Assembly: GCA_039636775.1 (NCBI GenBank)
Contig: CP143429.1
Coordinates: forward strand, 124,001 to 188,000
Length of the DNA: 64,000 nt
Direction: 5' to 3'
From: Micrococcaceae bacterium Sec5.8
GTDB lineage: Bacteria; Actinomycetota; Actinomycetes; Actinomycetales; Micrococcaceae
The translations under genes and the position numbers were made by a program. Shown in pieces: positions 1-9,372 of the stretch. The notes below the pieces were generated by a model, which did no database searches, had not been told where the DNA came from, and saw only the letters and a program-made list of their open reading frames with translations. Each line of letters begins with the position of its first letter. The first letter of the stretch is position 1.

Positions 1-537
1 GCTGTTCGGGAAATCCTGCTCGCAATCGGCGAAGACCCGGATCGCAGCGGCCTGGTGGACACCCCGAAAAGGGTGGCGAAGGCCTACGCCGAGATGTTCG
101 CCGGACTCCACCACGACCCGGCGGAAATCCTGGCCACCACCTTCGACCTGGACCACGAGGAACTCGTCCTGGTCAAGGACATTCCGTTCTACTCCACCTG
201 CGAGCACCACCTGGTGCCGTTCCACGGTGTTGCCCACGTCGGGTACATTCCCTCCCACGACGGGAAAGTCACCGGGCTCAGCAAACTGGCCCGGCTCGTG
301 GACCTGTTTGCCCGCCGCCCCCAGGTCCAGGAACGTCTGACCACGCAGATCGTCGAAGCCCTCGTCACACACCTCAAGCCGCGCGGCGCAATCGTCGTCG
401 TCGAATGTGAACACCTCTGCATGTCCATGCGCGGCATCCGCAAGCCCGGCGCCAGGACCGTCACCAGCGCGGTCCGCGGACAACTCCATGACCCGGCCAC
501 CCGCGCCGAGGCCATGAGCCTCATCATCGGAAGGTAA
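1..537 (+). CDS. folE: GTP cyclohydrolase I (5' end outside window)
   Basis: Catalyses the first step of tetrahydrofolate synthesis, GTP to 7,8-dihydroneopterin triphosphate. The reading frame is open from base 1 and the first visible residues ([15 protein letters not shown]) are already the conserved family N-terminal region, so the true start lies upstream and 178 residues are visible. The zinc-site segment STCEHH (visible residues about 65-70) and the second cysteine in ECEHLCM (about 140) are present, as is the SMRGIRKPG substrate-binding stretch. The gene ends 11 bases before folP, so it heads a folate operon. The family is recognised with high certainty; only the N-terminus is missing. 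Confidence 0.96.
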   Translation, partial: AVREILLAIGEDPDRSGLVDTPKRVAKAYAEMFAGLHHDPAEILATTFDLDHEELVLVKDIPFYSTCEHHLVPFHGVAHVGYIPSHDGKVTGLSKLARLVDLFARRPQVQERLTTQIVEALVTHLKPRGAIVVVECEHLCMSMRGIRKPGARTVTSAVRGQLHDPATRAEAMSLIIGR

Positions 538-548
538 TACCCCAGACT

Positions 549-1487
549 ATGGATTCCCTCGCTGCAGCCCCCGGAACCGGCCCCGCGACCTCGCCCCTGC
601 CTGTGCTGCGCAAACCCCGGCCGGCGGCGAAGTTTCAGGATCTGCCCACGGACCGGACGCTTGTGATGGGGATCCTGAACGTCACCCCGGACTCCTTCAG
701 CGACGGCGGCCAGCACCCCACCGCGGACTCCGCTGTTGCCGCCGGACTGCGGATGTTCTACGCCGGCGCCGACATTATCGACGTCGGCGGTGAATCCACC
801 CGCCCGGGCGCTACCGACGTGGAGCCCGGCGAGGAACAGCGACGCGTCCTGCCCGTGATCTCGGCACTGGTCAAAGCCGGCGCCCTGGTCAGCATCGACA
901 CCACCCACGCGTCCACCGCCGCAGCAGCGCTGGACGCCGGCGCCGCGATCATCAATGACGTCTCGGGGCTTGGCATGGAACCTGAGATGGCCGAGCTCGC
1001 GGCCCGCAGCAAAGCCCCTTACATCCTCACCCACCGCCGCGGCAACGCCAGCACCATGGACACGCTGACTGACTACGCGGACGTCGCCGCGGACGTCGCC
1101 GCCGAGCTCACCGGCATCCGCGACAAGCTCTACGCCGCCGGCGTCACCCCGGAACAGATCATCGTGGACCCGGGCCTGGGCTTTTCCAAGACCGATGCGC
1201 AGAACTGGGAACTGCTCACGCACCTGGACGTGCTGCAGGCCATGGGGCACAAGGTCCTCGTCGCCGCCTCCCGCAAGCGGTTCCTCGGCAGCCTCCTGAC
1301 CGTTGCCGGCAAGGCCGCTCCGCCCGCCGAACGCGATGCCGCCACCGCCGCGGTGACCGCCATCAGTGCCTGGCGGGGCGCATGGGCGGTCCGGGTCCAC
1401 GACGTCGGTTCCAGCCTCGACGCCGTCAAAGTCGCCGCCCGGGTGGCGGCCGCGCCGGCCCCGGCTTCACCCGCCGCCGTCGTCTGA
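549..1487 (+). CDS. folP: Dihydropteroate synthase
   Basis: Condenses 4-aminobenzoate with 6-hydroxymethyl-7,8-dihydropterin diphosphate to dihydropteroate; this is the sulfonamide target. The 312-residue protein has the pterin-binding signatures MGILNVTPDSFSDGG (residues 40-54), GESTRPGA (81-88), INDVSG (135-140), VDPGLGFSK (206-214) and SRKRFLG (241-247), in family order. About 35 residues precede the TIM-barrel core, a common actinobacterial extension. The ATG at 549 lies 11 bases after the folE stop. It is the second gene of the folE-folP-folB-folK cluster. Confidence 0.96.
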   Translation: MDSLAAAPGTGPATSPLPVLRKPRPAAKFQDLPTDRTLVMGILNVTPDSFSDGGQHPTADSAVAAGLRMFYAGADIIDVGGESTRPGATDVEPGEEQRRVLPVISALVKAGALVSIDTTHASTAAAALDAGAAIINDVSGLGMEPEMAELAARSKAPYILTHRRGNASTMDTLTDYADVAADVAAELTGIRDKLYAAGVTPEQIIVDPGLGFSKTDAQNWELLTHLDVLQAMGHKVLVAASRKRFLGSLLTVAGKAAPPAERDAATAAVTAISAWRGAWAVRVHDVGSSLDAVKVAARVAAAPAPASPAAVV

Positions 1488-1500
1488 ACGGCAGGCCACC

Positions 1501-1872
1501 ATGGACCAGATCACGTTGAGCGGCGTTACCGCCGTCGGGCATCACGGCGTATTTGATTTCGAACGGCGCAATGGTCAGCCGTTTGTCGTTGACGCTGTCC
1601 TGCACCTGGATTTCAGCAGGGCTGCCGCGTCCGACGACGTGCTGGACACCGCGCACTACGGCGAGGTGGCAGATTGCATCCGGGCGTGGATCACGGGGGA
1701 ACCCGTGAACCTGATCGAGGCGCTGGCCGTGCGGATCGCCGAGGATATCCTGGCCAAATTCCCCGTCGCCGCGGCGGTGGGCATCACCGTACACAAACCC
1801 AAAGCCCCGATCGACGTGGCGTTCGGCGACGTCTCCGTCAGCGTCCGGCGCACCCGCCAGGAGCAGCCATGA
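1501..1872 (+). CDS. folB: Dihydroneopterin aldolase
   Basis: Cleaves 7,8-dihydroneopterin to 6-hydroxymethyl-7,8-dihydropterin and glycolaldehyde. The 123-residue protein begins MDQITLSGVTAVGHHGVFDFE, where the GxxGxHGV-type element near residues 9-18 is the family hallmark; NLIEALAVRIAEDIL (centre) and VHKPKAPI (C-terminal third) are also typical. The frame extends upstream of 1501 through folP sequence, but the ATG at 1501 gives the standard length and N-terminus. Its TGA overlaps the folK ATG (ATGA), which implies translational coupling. Confidence 0.95.
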   Translation: MDQITLSGVTAVGHHGVFDFERRNGQPFVVDAVLHLDFSRAAASDDVLDTAHYGEVADCIRAWITGEPVNLIEALAVRIAEDILAKFPVAAAVGITVHKPKAPIDVAFGDVSVSVRRTRQEQP

Positions 1873-2396
1873 GCTACACCAGGGCGGTCCTTGCGCTCGG
1901 CAGCAACCTGGGGGAGCGCAGCGAAACCCTCTCGGCGGCCGTCGCGGATATCGTCGATCCCCCCGAAGTCCGCCTCCTGGCCATCTCGCCGATTGTCCAG
2001 ACCAGGGCGGTGGGCGGTCCGGCCGGCCAGCCGGACTTCCTCAACATGGTGATCGCCGTGGACACCACACTGACGCCGCATGAGCTCCTCCAGCACTGCC
2101 ACGCGGTGGAACAAAAGCACCTCCGGGTCCGCGACGTCCACTGGGGCGCGCGCACCCTCGACGTGGACATCATCACCTACGGGGAGCTGGCCAGTTCCGA
2201 CCCCGAGCTCACCCTTCCCCACCCGCGCGCAGCCCAGCGGGCGTTCGTCCTCTACCCCTGGTCGCTCATCGACCCCGCGGCCGAACTGGACGGCGAACGC
2301 GTCAGCGAGCTCGCCGTCAAGGCGCCGGACTTCGCCGGCCTCCTCCCGTTTGACGGCTTCGAAAACTCGCACGGCGCGGCCGGAGCAGCGCAATGA
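1869..2396 (+). CDS. folK: 2-amino-4-hydroxy-6-hydroxymethyldihydropteridine pyrophosphokinase
   Basis: Transfers pyrophosphate from ATP to 6-hydroxymethyl-7,8-dihydropterin, making the substrate of FolP. The 175-residue protein begins MSYTRAVLALGSNLGER; GSNLG (residues 11-15) is the HPPK signature, and the active-site stretch HWGARTLDVDII matches the RxxRTLDxDI motif that carries the Mg-binding aspartates. The start is fixed by the four-base overlap with folB. The end overlaps the next gene by four bases, so the operon continues. Confidence 0.95.
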   Translation: MSYTRAVLALGSNLGERSETLSAAVADIVDPPEVRLLAISPIVQTRAVGGPAGQPDFLNMVIAVDTTLTPHELLQHCHAVEQKHLRVRDVHWGARTLDVDIITYGELASSDPELTLPHPRAAQRAFVLYPWSLIDPAAELDGERVSELAVKAPDFAGLLPFDGFENSHGAAGAAQ

Positions 2397-2917
2397 TGAA
2401 GCTGACCAGCCCCCTGGTGCTGTTCATCATTGCGTTGGCCGTGGGGGTCCTGGGCTGGCTCGCCGCCTTGTTGACCACCCGGTACAGCCTGAACACGCCC
2501 GTCCTGCCGCTGACGGGACTCATCACCATGGGTGTCATCGTGGTACTGACCCTCGTGCTCGGGGTCAGGGTGCTGCGATGGCGCAACGGCAACAAGAAGA
2601 CACTGCTCAACCCGATCCTGGCCGCCTGGACCCTGGTCCTCGCCCAGGCCTGCGCCTACACCGGCGGTGTCCTGCTCGGCTGGCATGCCGGGATCTTCGT
2701 TGACCAGCTCCGACTCTGGAACCTGCGCAGCGACCAAAGCCTTGCCTGGCAGGCCGTGGCCATGGGCGGCGGCGGTCTGGTCATGATCGCGGTGGGCTTG
2801 ATCGTGGAACGGTTCTGCCGGATACCCCCCGAGGACGGCGAGGGCGAATCGGCCCCGGGCCGCCAGGAAAAGCGCAAGCCCAACGCGGAAGGCGAATATG
2901 CGTACCGAGGCGATTGA
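2393..2917 (+). CDS. DUF3180 membrane protein
   Basis: A 174-residue integral membrane protein with four hydrophobic segments (about residues 7-27, 40-62, 78-100 and 123-143) and a charged, glutamate-rich C-terminal tail that should be cytoplasmic. It matches the actinobacterial DUF3180 family, which characteristically follows folK. Function is unknown; the context suggests an envelope or cofactor-linked housekeeping role. It overlaps folK by four bases, and its last 20 bases overlap the next gene. Confidence 0.85.
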   Translation: MMKLTSPLVLFIIALAVGVLGWLAALLTTRYSLNTPVLPLTGLITMGVIVVLTLVLGVRVLRWRNGNKKTLLNPILAAWTLVLAQACAYTGGVLLGWHAGIFVDQLRLWNLRSDQSLAWQAVAMGGGGLVMIAVGLIVERFCRIPPEDGEGESAPGRQEKRKPNAEGEYAYRGD

Positions 2918-3410
2918 CCCCCCGGGCATCACCTGGCTGCGCGTCTCACCGAAGTACGTCACCGTGCGGATCGCCGGCTGGGCGCTGGCGAATATCCTCG
3001 TCGTCGCCCTCCTGTGCCTGCCTCTCGTGCTGATCGTTAACGGCTGGTGGCCGTCGTTTCCGCTGTGGCTGGCCGTCGCCGTCCCGGCCGGCATGCTGGT
3101 CCTGGCCCTGTGGCGGCTCATGCTCATTCCCCGCCAGGTGCGGGCCATCGGCTACGCGGAGCGGGAAGATGACTTGCTGATCCGCCGCGGCATCTTCTTC
3201 CAACGCATCCTCGTGGTCCCATATGGCCGCATGCAGTACGTGGATATCGGCGCGGGCCCCGTGGAACGCAGCCTGGGACTGTGCACCCTGAAACTGCCCA
3301 CCGCCTCCGCCGGCACCAACGCCTTGATTCCGGGTCTGCCCGCCGCGGAAGGCGCCCGGCTCCGCGAACAGCTTTCCGCGCGCGGTGAAGCCCGGTTGGC
3401 CGGACTGTGA
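2898..3410 (+). CDS. Bacterial PH-domain membrane protein (YdbS-like)
   Basis: This 170-residue protein has two adjacent hydrophobic segments (about residues 27-48 and 52-72) followed by a bPH2-type domain (about 78-155) with the typical stretch DDLLIRRGIFFQRILVVPYG and a conserved R-x-Q-Y-V-D motif. Members of this family occur as small/large pairs (YdbS/YdbT); the larger partner follows with a four-base overlap. Biochemical function is not established. The ATG at 2898 lies inside the end of the DUF3180 gene. Confidence 0.85.
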   Translation: MRTEAIDPPGITWLRVSPKYVTVRIAGWALANILVVALLCLPLVLIVNGWWPSFPLWLAVAVPAGMLVLALWRLMLIPRQVRAIGYAEREDDLLIRRGIFFQRILVVPYGRMQYVDIGAGPVERSLGLCTLKLPTASAGTNALIPGLPAAEGARLREQLSARGEARLAGL

Positions 3411-4999
3411 CCGGAACCCCCGACGGCGCCTGGCTGCGGGTGCATCCGGCCTCGCCGTTCGTGCGTGGCTGGGTGGCGCTGGCCGCCATCGGATTCTTCT
3501 TCTTTCGGGACACCTTCGAGCGCCTCCTTCGGGGCGGCCCGCTCGTCAATGACCAGATCGCGGGCCGGGCCCCGTGGCTGCTGCTCGGCGGCGGCGTGGT
3601 GCTGTTGCTGACCGTCGTCGGTTATGTCCTGAGCTGGTATTTCACCCGCTACCAGGTGGCCGAGGGGTACGTCCGGGTCAATTCCGGGTTCCTCTTCAAG
3701 CAGCAGCGGCAGGCCCGGCTGGACCGGGTCCAGGCCATTGATATTGTGCAGCCGCTGCTGGCCCGGATTTTCGGGCTGGCCGAGCTCAAGTTCGAGGTGG
3801 CCGACGCCGGCGAGTCCGCCATGCGGCTCGCCTACCTCCGCATGGATGAGGCGCGGCAGCTGAGGGCAACAATCCTGGCCCGCGCCTCGGGCGCGGGTCC
3901 GGCCTCCGAGGACCCTGCGGCCCCGGCTTCGGAGGCACCCGAACAGGCAGTGCTCACCGTCCCGCCGGGGCGCCTGGTGGGTTCCCTGCTCCTGAGCGAA
4001 CAAAGCGTAGTTGTGGTGGCCGGCGGTGCAGCGTCTGTGCTGCTGTCCGCCGCGACCGAGAACCGCAGTTTCTACCTCTTCCTGATTCCTGCGGTGCTCG
4101 GCATGGTGGCTGCGTACTGGAACTCCATCAACAGGGGCTACAACTTCACCGCGGCCATTTCGCCGGACGGCATCCGGTTGCGCTACGGGCTGCTGGACAC
4201 CCAGGCGCAGACTCTGCCGCCGGGCCGGATCCAGGCCCTGCGCGTGAGCCAGCCTCCGCTTTGGCGGTTCCTTGGCTGGTACCGGATTGAGGTCAACGTG
4301 GCCGGTTACGGCGCCGCGGGAGAAAGCGGCGGAGGCTCGTCCCGGACCACTTTGCTGCCGGTGGGAACCTTCCCCCAGGTGCTTAGGATGCTCTCCCTGG
4401 TCCTGCCGGACCCGGGCACCCCGGACCCGTTGCCGGTTTTCAGCGCCGGAGTCCACGGCCTTGCCTCCGCAGCTCGCCCTCCCGATGCGGCAGGTTGCGG
4501 GGGCCCAGCGGGCTCCGGGCCGGACGACGGCGGCTTCGTCACTACCCCGCACCGGGCCCGGCTGCTGGCGCCCCTGGGCTGGCGGCGGAACGGTTTCACC
4601 GCCACCGGTACTGCCCTTCTTATCCGCTCGGGCCGGATGTGGCGGCACCTGGTGGTGGTCCCGCACCAGCGCACGCAGTCCATGGCGCTGCAGCAAGGCC
4701 CCCTGGCCCGCCGGTTCCGGGTCGCTGACCTGGTGCTGCACACGACGTCCGGACCGGTGTCCCCGCGGCTGATCCAGGTGGGCCTGGATGAGGGGCGCGA
4801 ATTGCTGGACGCGCAGGCGGCACGCGCCCGGGTGGCCCGCCAGCGGCAGACCAGCGAGCACTGGCTGGAGAAGGTCCGGCCCCTCGTGGCCGACCCGGCC
4901 CGTCCCGGCGACCCAGCCGGCAACGGAACTCCTGCCCCCCTCGAAGACCCCGCATCCACCGGAAACCCCAACAGGAAGGAAGACCAGCATCATGGCTAA
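3407..4999 (+). CDS. Large PH-domain membrane protein (YdbT-like)
   Basis: A 530-residue membrane protein with repeated bPH2 modules, each introduced by hydrophobic segments. Modules are visible around residues 75-155 (YVRVNSGFLFKQQRQARLDRV), 240-325 (IRLRYGLLDTQAQTLPPGRIQ) and 385-470 (TGTALLIRSGRMWRHLVVVP). The repeating 'R-x-G-x-x-x-x-x-x-x-x-x-R-x-Q' pattern is characteristic. The GTG start at 3407 overlaps the stop of the smaller PH gene. The C-terminal 50 residues are proline-rich and low in complexity. It probably forms a complex with the preceding protein; its role is unknown. Confidence 0.85.
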   Translation: MTGTPDGAWLRVHPASPFVRGWVALAAIGFFFFRDTFERLLRGGPLVNDQIAGRAPWLLLGGGVVLLLTVVGYVLSWYFTRYQVAEGYVRVNSGFLFKQQRQARLDRVQAIDIVQPLLARIFGLAELKFEVADAGESAMRLAYLRMDEARQLRATILARASGAGPASEDPAAPASEAPEQAVLTVPPGRLVGSLLLSEQSVVVVAGGAASVLLSAATENRSFYLFLIPAVLGMVAAYWNSINRGYNFTAAISPDGIRLRYGLLDTQAQTLPPGRIQALRVSQPPLWRFLGWYRIEVNVAGYGAAGESGGGSSRTTLLPVGTFPQVLRMLSLVLPDPGTPDPLPVFSAGVHGLASAARPPDAAGCGGPAGSGPDDGGFVTTPHRARLLAPLGWRRNGFTATGTALLIRSGRMWRHLVVVPHQRTQSMALQQGPLARRFRVADLVLHTTSGPVSPRLIQVGLDEGRELLDAQAARARVARQRQTSEHWLEKVRPLVADPARPGDPAGNGTPAPLEDPASTGNPNRKEDQHHG

Positions 5000-5912
5000 A
5001 CCAGGACGGCTCGGCATCGGAATCATCGGTGCCGGCAAAGTCGGCGCCATCCTGGGCGCGGCGCTGCGCGGCGCAGAGCACGCCATCATCGGAGTTTCCG
5101 CCGTTTCGGATGCCAGCCGCGAGCGGGCAGAGGCCCTGCTTCCCGGCGTCCCGGTCCTGGACGTGCAGGATATCGTCGAACGCGCCGAGCTGGTGCTCCT
5201 GGCCGTGCCGGACGACGCCCTCGGCCCGCTCGTGGAAGGCCTGGCGAAGCTCGGAGCATGGCAGCCCGGCCAGCTGGTGGCCCACACCTCCGGCCGTTTT
5301 GGCGTCGGCATCCTGCACCCGGTCCGCGCCGCTGGTGCCATCCCGCTGGCGCTGCACCCGGCCATGACCTTCACCGGGATGAGCCTGGACCTGACCCGGC
5401 TGCTGGACTGCACCTTCGGCGTCACAGCGGACGCCGCCATGCTGCCGATCGCGCAGGCCCTGGTGGTGGAAATGGGTGCCGAACCGGTCGCCATTGCCGA
5501 GGCCGACCGCACCCTCTACCACGCGGCTCTCGCCCACGGCTCGAACCATATCGTCACGCTGGTGGCGCAGGCTTCGCAGCTGCTCCGGGAGGTCGGCGTC
5601 GACTCTCCCGAACGCATGCTGGGTCCGCTGCTGCGCGCGACACTCGAGAACGCACTCGCATCCGGTGAATCCGCCCTGACCGGGCCGGTGGCCCGCGGTG
5701 ACATGGGTACTCTTGCAGCACACGCCGAATCGTTGCGGGAGCACGACGCCAACTCAGGCGGCGATATTCTGGAGGCGTACCTGGCCATGGCCCGGGCGAC
5801 GGCCCGACGGGCCGGGCGCCGGGGACTGCTGAACCGGGAGCAACTCGACGGCGTCAACCAGGCGCTGGAAGGCCCCGACGGCGCTGCCCCGAATCCCACG
5901 GAAGGCTTGTAA
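4992..5912 (+). CDS. Rossmann-like/DUF2520 oxidoreductase-type protein
   Basis: The 306-residue protein begins with a Rossmann dinucleotide-binding motif, [13 protein letters not shown] (about residues 9-21), and has a C-terminal DUF2520 helical domain after the LHPAMTFTG motif (about residue 120). The fold resembles ketopantoate-reductase/pyrroline-5-carboxylate-reductase-like dehydrogenases. Direct linkage to panC suggests, without proving, a pantothenate-pathway role. The frame is open further upstream, but the ATG at 4992, preceded by AGGAAG at 4975-4980, gives the canonical N-terminus. Confidence 0.85.
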   Translation: MAKPGRLGIGIIGAGKVGAILGAALRGAEHAIIGVSAVSDASRERAEALLPGVPVLDVQDIVERAELVLLAVPDDALGPLVEGLAKLGAWQPGQLVAHTSGRFGVGILHPVRAAGAIPLALHPAMTFTGMSLDLTRLLDCTFGVTADAAMLPIAQALVVEMGAEPVAIAEADRTLYHAALAHGSNHIVTLVAQASQLLREVGVDSPERMLGPLLRATLENALASGESALTGPVARGDMGTLAAHAESLREHDANSGGDILEAYLAMARATARRAGRRGLLNREQLDGVNQALEGPDGAAPNPTEGL

Positions 5913-5913
5913 C

Positions 5914-6813
5914 TTGGCGATCCAAGTCGTGACCACCGCCGCCCGGCTCCGGGCTGAAAGCGCCCGGCTGCTCAAGGCCAAGGGCGGCACCTCGCAGGGT
6001 CTGGTGCCCACCATGGGCGCCCTGCACGCTGGCCACGCGGAGCTGGCCCGCGCGGCCGTCAAACAAAACGATGTAGTGGTGGCGAGTATCTTCGTGAACC
6101 CGCTGCAGTTCGGCGAGGCCGTCGACCTGGAACGGTATCCGCGGACCCTGGACGCGGACCTTGCGCTCCTGGACGCCGTGGGAGTGGACCTGGTCTTTGC
6201 TCCCGACGTTGCGGAGGTCTACCCCGGCGGGGAGCCGTCGGTACGGATCAGCGCGGGGCCGATAGCCGGCAAATGGGAGGGCGCGTCCCGTCCCGGACAC
6301 TTCGACGGCGCCCTGACCGTGGTGGCTAAGTTACTGCACTACGGACTGCCAGGGGCCTCCGGCGGAGCGGAACTGCCGGCTTACCGGGCGTATTTCGGCC
6401 AGAAAGACGCCCAACAGCTGACCCTGGTCCGGCGCATGGTGGCTGACCTGAACTTCCCCGTGGAGATCGTGGCAGTGCCGATCGTACGTTCCACGGACGG
6501 GCTGGCGCTGTCCAGCCGCAACCGCTTCCTCAGCGCCGGGGAACGCGAAGCGGCCCTGGTGCTTTCCCGGGCACTGCGGCTGGTTGAGGAACGCGCCAAC
6601 GCCCACCAGCCGCTGGATCTCGAGTCCGCGCAGGCGCTCGTGGAATCCCAGCCCCTCGTGCAGCTGGACTACTTCGAAGTGGTGGATCCGCGAACGTTGG
6701 AACCGCTTGCCGAGAACTGCCGGGAGACCCCCTTCCGCGGCGAGGCCCTGGCGATCATCGCAGCAACAGTCGGCCCGGTCCGGCTGATCGACAACGTTCC
6801 GCTGGACTCCTGA
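5914..6813 (+). CDS. panC: Pantothenate synthetase
   Basis: ATP-dependent condensation of pantoate and beta-alanine to pantothenate. The 299-residue protein carries [13 protein letters not shown] (about residues 31-43), the HIGH-like nucleotide-binding motif in the form HAGH, then [15 protein letters not shown] and the [15 protein letters not shown] active-site stretch. Start is a TTG at 5914, one base after the stop of the preceding gene, consistent with coupling. It is the last gene of the 1-6.8 kb co-directional run. Confidence 0.95.
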   Translation: MAIQVVTTAARLRAESARLLKAKGGTSQGLVPTMGALHAGHAELARAAVKQNDVVVASIFVNPLQFGEAVDLERYPRTLDADLALLDAVGVDLVFAPDVAEVYPGGEPSVRISAGPIAGKWEGASRPGHFDGALTVVAKLLHYGLPGASGGAELPAYRAYFGQKDAQQLTLVRRMVADLNFPVEIVAVPIVRSTDGLALSSRNRFLSAGEREAALVLSRALRLVEERANAHQPLDLESAQALVESQPLVQLDYFEVVDPRTLEPLAENCRETPFRGEALAIIAATVGPVRLIDNVPLDS

Positions 6814-6979
6814 CCCCACGCAGCATGGGTCACCTGGCGCCCAGGCTGAATTCCACGGTGGACCGGGTCTGGCCCGCATGGCGTTAGCCGGCGGGAATTA
6901 CTCTCCGGCCGGGATTGTTTGCGCATGAGGCAGCGCCGACGCTGTCCACCCACTTCACAAGACTTCCTGAGGGAACCCC

Positions 6980-8455
6980 ATGAGCACTGACGTCTCTTCC
7001 AAGCCCGCCGGCGATCCCGCGCGGACCCGGGATTCCAGCGGAGGCGCCGCACCGCCGGCGAAGATGTCCCGGGAATCGGTCACCATCATCGCCACCTTGC
7101 TGGTGGCCACGTTTGTGGTGATCCTGAACGAAACCATCATGAACGTCGCGCTGCAGCGGCTCATGGTGGACCTCGGTGTCACCGCCCCCACCGTGCAGTG
7201 GCTGTCCACCGGCTTCATGCTCACCATGGCCGTTGTGATCCCCACCACCGGCTTCATCCTGCAGCGGCTCACCACCCGCGCCGTCTTCATGCTGGCCATG
7301 GGGCTGTTCTCCGGCGGCACGCTGCTCGCAGCACTGGCCCCGGGATTCGAAATCCTTCTGCTCGCACGGATCATCCAGGCCGGCGGGACGGCCATCATGC
7401 TGCCGCTGCTCATGACCACCATCCTCACCTTGGTTCCCGCCGCCCGCCGCGGCTTCGTCATGGGCAACGTCAGCATCGCCATCTCTGTGGCTCCGGCCAT
7501 GGGACCCACAGTGTCCGGCGTTATTCTTGAGCACTTCTCCTGGCGCTTCATGTTTGTCTTCGTCCTGCCGATCGCGCTCGCCGCGTTCGCCATCGGCGCC
7601 AAATATCTGACCAACATCGGCGAAAGGGAACATACCAGGCTTGACGTGCCGTCGGTGCTGCTGACCGTTCCGGCCTTCGGTGGGCTCGTGTACGGATTGA
7701 GCCAGATCGGCGGTGGCGGCCAAGACGGTCCCGGTGCCCCCGCCATCATCGCGCTGGCTGCCGGCGTTCTCTCCCTGGCAGCGTTCGTCTTCCGCCAGGT
7801 CCGGCTGCAAAAGGCCGAGGCGCCGCTGCTGGACCTGCGGGCCTTCAACTTCCGGATGTTCACAGTCTCCGTGCTGCTGCTGGTGATTGCCATGATCGCG
7901 CTGTTCGGGGCCGTGATCCTCCTGCCGCTGTACCTGCAGGAAGTGCGGGGGCTGACATCACTGGAGACGGGGCTGTCACTGCTTCCCGGCGGACTCGCCA
8001 TGGGCCTGCTGGGCCCGTTCATCGGGCGGATCTTCGACAAGGTAGGGCCGCTGCCGTTGACAGTCACCGGTTCACTGCTGCTGGTGGCAGCTTTGTTCCA
8101 GTTCTCCTTGCTGGACGCGGGCACCCCGGTCGGCTGGATTATCACGTTGCACGTCATCCTCAGCCTGGGCCTCGCCCTGATCTTCACGCCGGCTTTCACC
8201 ACCGGGCTGAATCCGCTGCCGCCACACCTCTACTCGCACGGTTCGGCCATCATGAACACCTCGCAACAGGTGGCGGGGGCCGCCGGAACGGCGCTGCTCG
8301 TTTCGATCTACGCTGTGGTGTCCGCCGGATCGGGGATGGTCGCGGGAATGCATGCAGCGTTCCTCACCGCATCGGCCATCGCCGTTGCCGCCGTCGTGCT
8401 TGCCGCGATGATGCGCAAGACGGACGCGGTGGAGCACCCGGCAGCCGGGCACTGA
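6980..8455 (+). CDS. DHA2-family MFS drug transporter
   Basis: This 491-residue protein has about 14 hydrophobic segments and the DHA2 (EmrB/QacA) motifs: IVILNETIMNVALQ near the first helix, TVQWLSTGFMLTMAV, and ARIIQAGGTAIMLPL. It is probably a proton-coupled exporter of hydrophobic compounds at the cytoplasmic membrane; substrate unknown. GAGGGAA lies just before the ATG. It is monocistronic, with a 167-base gap after panC and a convergent hydrolase gene downstream. No adjacent regulator is visible. Confidence 0.88.
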   Translation: MSTDVSSKPAGDPARTRDSSGGAAPPAKMSRESVTIIATLLVATFVVILNETIMNVALQRLMVDLGVTAPTVQWLSTGFMLTMAVVIPTTGFILQRLTTRAVFMLAMGLFSGGTLLAALAPGFEILLLARIIQAGGTAIMLPLLMTTILTLVPAARRGFVMGNVSIAISVAPAMGPTVSGVILEHFSWRFMFVFVLPIALAAFAIGAKYLTNIGEREHTRLDVPSVLLTVPAFGGLVYGLSQIGGGGQDGPGAPAIIALAAGVLSLAAFVFRQVRLQKAEAPLLDLRAFNFRMFTVSVLLLVIAMIALFGAVILLPLYLQEVRGLTSLETGLSLLPGGLAMGLLGPFIGRIFDKVGPLPLTVTGSLLLVAALFQFSLLDAGTPVGWIITLHVILSLGLALIFTPAFTTGLNPLPPHLYSHGSAIMNTSQQVAGAAGTALLVSIYAVVSAGSGMVAGMHAAFLTASAIAVAAVVLAAMMRKTDAVEHPAAGH

Positions 8456-8479
8456 CCCGCGTCGGTTGCGGGGGATGCG

Positions 8480-9313
8480 CTAACTGGCGAAAAAGGCGCT
8501 GAGTTCGGAGATGAGTTTGTCCGGCGCCTTGTTCACGCCGTCGTGCCCCATGCCCGGCAGGATCGTGTAGCTGGACCCGGAGAGCACCTCGTGGATCTGG
8601 GCGCAGGCCACGCCGAAGTACGCCGGACTCTTCTCGCCCACCACGATCAGCGTTTCCAGCGGCAGCTCCAGGAACGGCTCGGCGGGCATATCGGCGGCGA
8701 TGATGGCCTTGATCTCCCGGACGCCGGTTTTCATCAGCTCGCGCATCTGCTTGCCGAGCGGTGTTCCTGCAGAGAGCTTGTTCGCCAGGGTCAGCATGGA
8801 CAGCGGCATCCTGGACAGGGCGCTGCCGGTCTCCAGGCCCTTGAGCAGGACTGCAAGGGCGCGGTCGTCGTCCCCGGCTGCCGTCGCCTTCTCGTACTCG
8901 GCGGTCCAGTCAGCGGTGACGCTGTGGTTTACGGAGACGGCGGGATCGTAGACCGCGAGGCGTTCCACCGGCAGGGTGCGGGCCGCGTGCAATGCCACCG
9001 CCCCGCCGAAACTGTGCCCAAAGACGTCCGTGCTGGACGTGTGCTTCATGACAGCAGCGAGGTCGTGGATGTCCACGTCGAGGGTGTAATCCTCCGGCTG
9101 CGGGGAGGATGAGCCGCGGCCGCGCCGGTTGAACGTGTGCACCGGGCGGCCCAGGGAGGCGCTGAGTTTCTGGGCGAAGCGGGTGTAATCCGCGGCTGTC
9201 ACCATGGAGGCCGGAACGACCACGACGCCGGAACCGGCTGAGGCGAGCTCGGCACCCGTGCTGAAAAGCTCGATCGTTCCACCGTCGGGGGTTCTGATGT
9301 TCTCGCGGGTCAT
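8480..9313 (-). CDS. Alpha/beta-fold hydrolase
   Basis: A 277-residue protein with the alpha/beta hydrolase layout. The nucleophile elbow is GHSFGGAV (about residues 98-105), the acid-containing strand LIVVGEKSPAYFG follows (about 218-230), and the histidine is in GMGHDGVN (about 255-262). An N-terminal RRGRGSS segment fits the oxyanion/loop region. No signal peptide is seen, so it should be cytoplasmic. Substrate cannot be assigned. It is convergent with the MFS gene. Confidence 0.85.
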   Translation of the reverse strand: MTRENIRTPDGGTIELFSTGAELASAGSGVVVVPASMVTAADYTRFAQKLSASLGRPVHTFNRRGRGSSSPQPEDYTLDVDIHDLAAVMKHTSSTDVFGHSFGGAVALHAARTLPVERLAVYDPAVSVNHSVTADWTAEYEKATAAGDDDRALAVLLKGLETGSALSRMPLSMLTLANKLSAGTPLGKQMRELMKTGVREIKAIIAADMPAEPFLELPLETLIVVGEKSPAYFGVACAQIHEVLSGSSYTILPGMGHDGVNKAPDKLISELSAFFAS

Positions 9314-9372
9314 GCTCCGAGCCTAGCCGAGGCTGCAGCTACGGCGTAGTAGCTTTCCGGCAGCCCGGTCGG

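Noticed and set aside
3152..5512. Long minus-strand open frame opposite the PH-domain and DUF2520 genes
   Set aside because: Composition is Arg/Pro/Ser-rich, with no domains; it is a shadow of high-GC coding DNA on the other strand.
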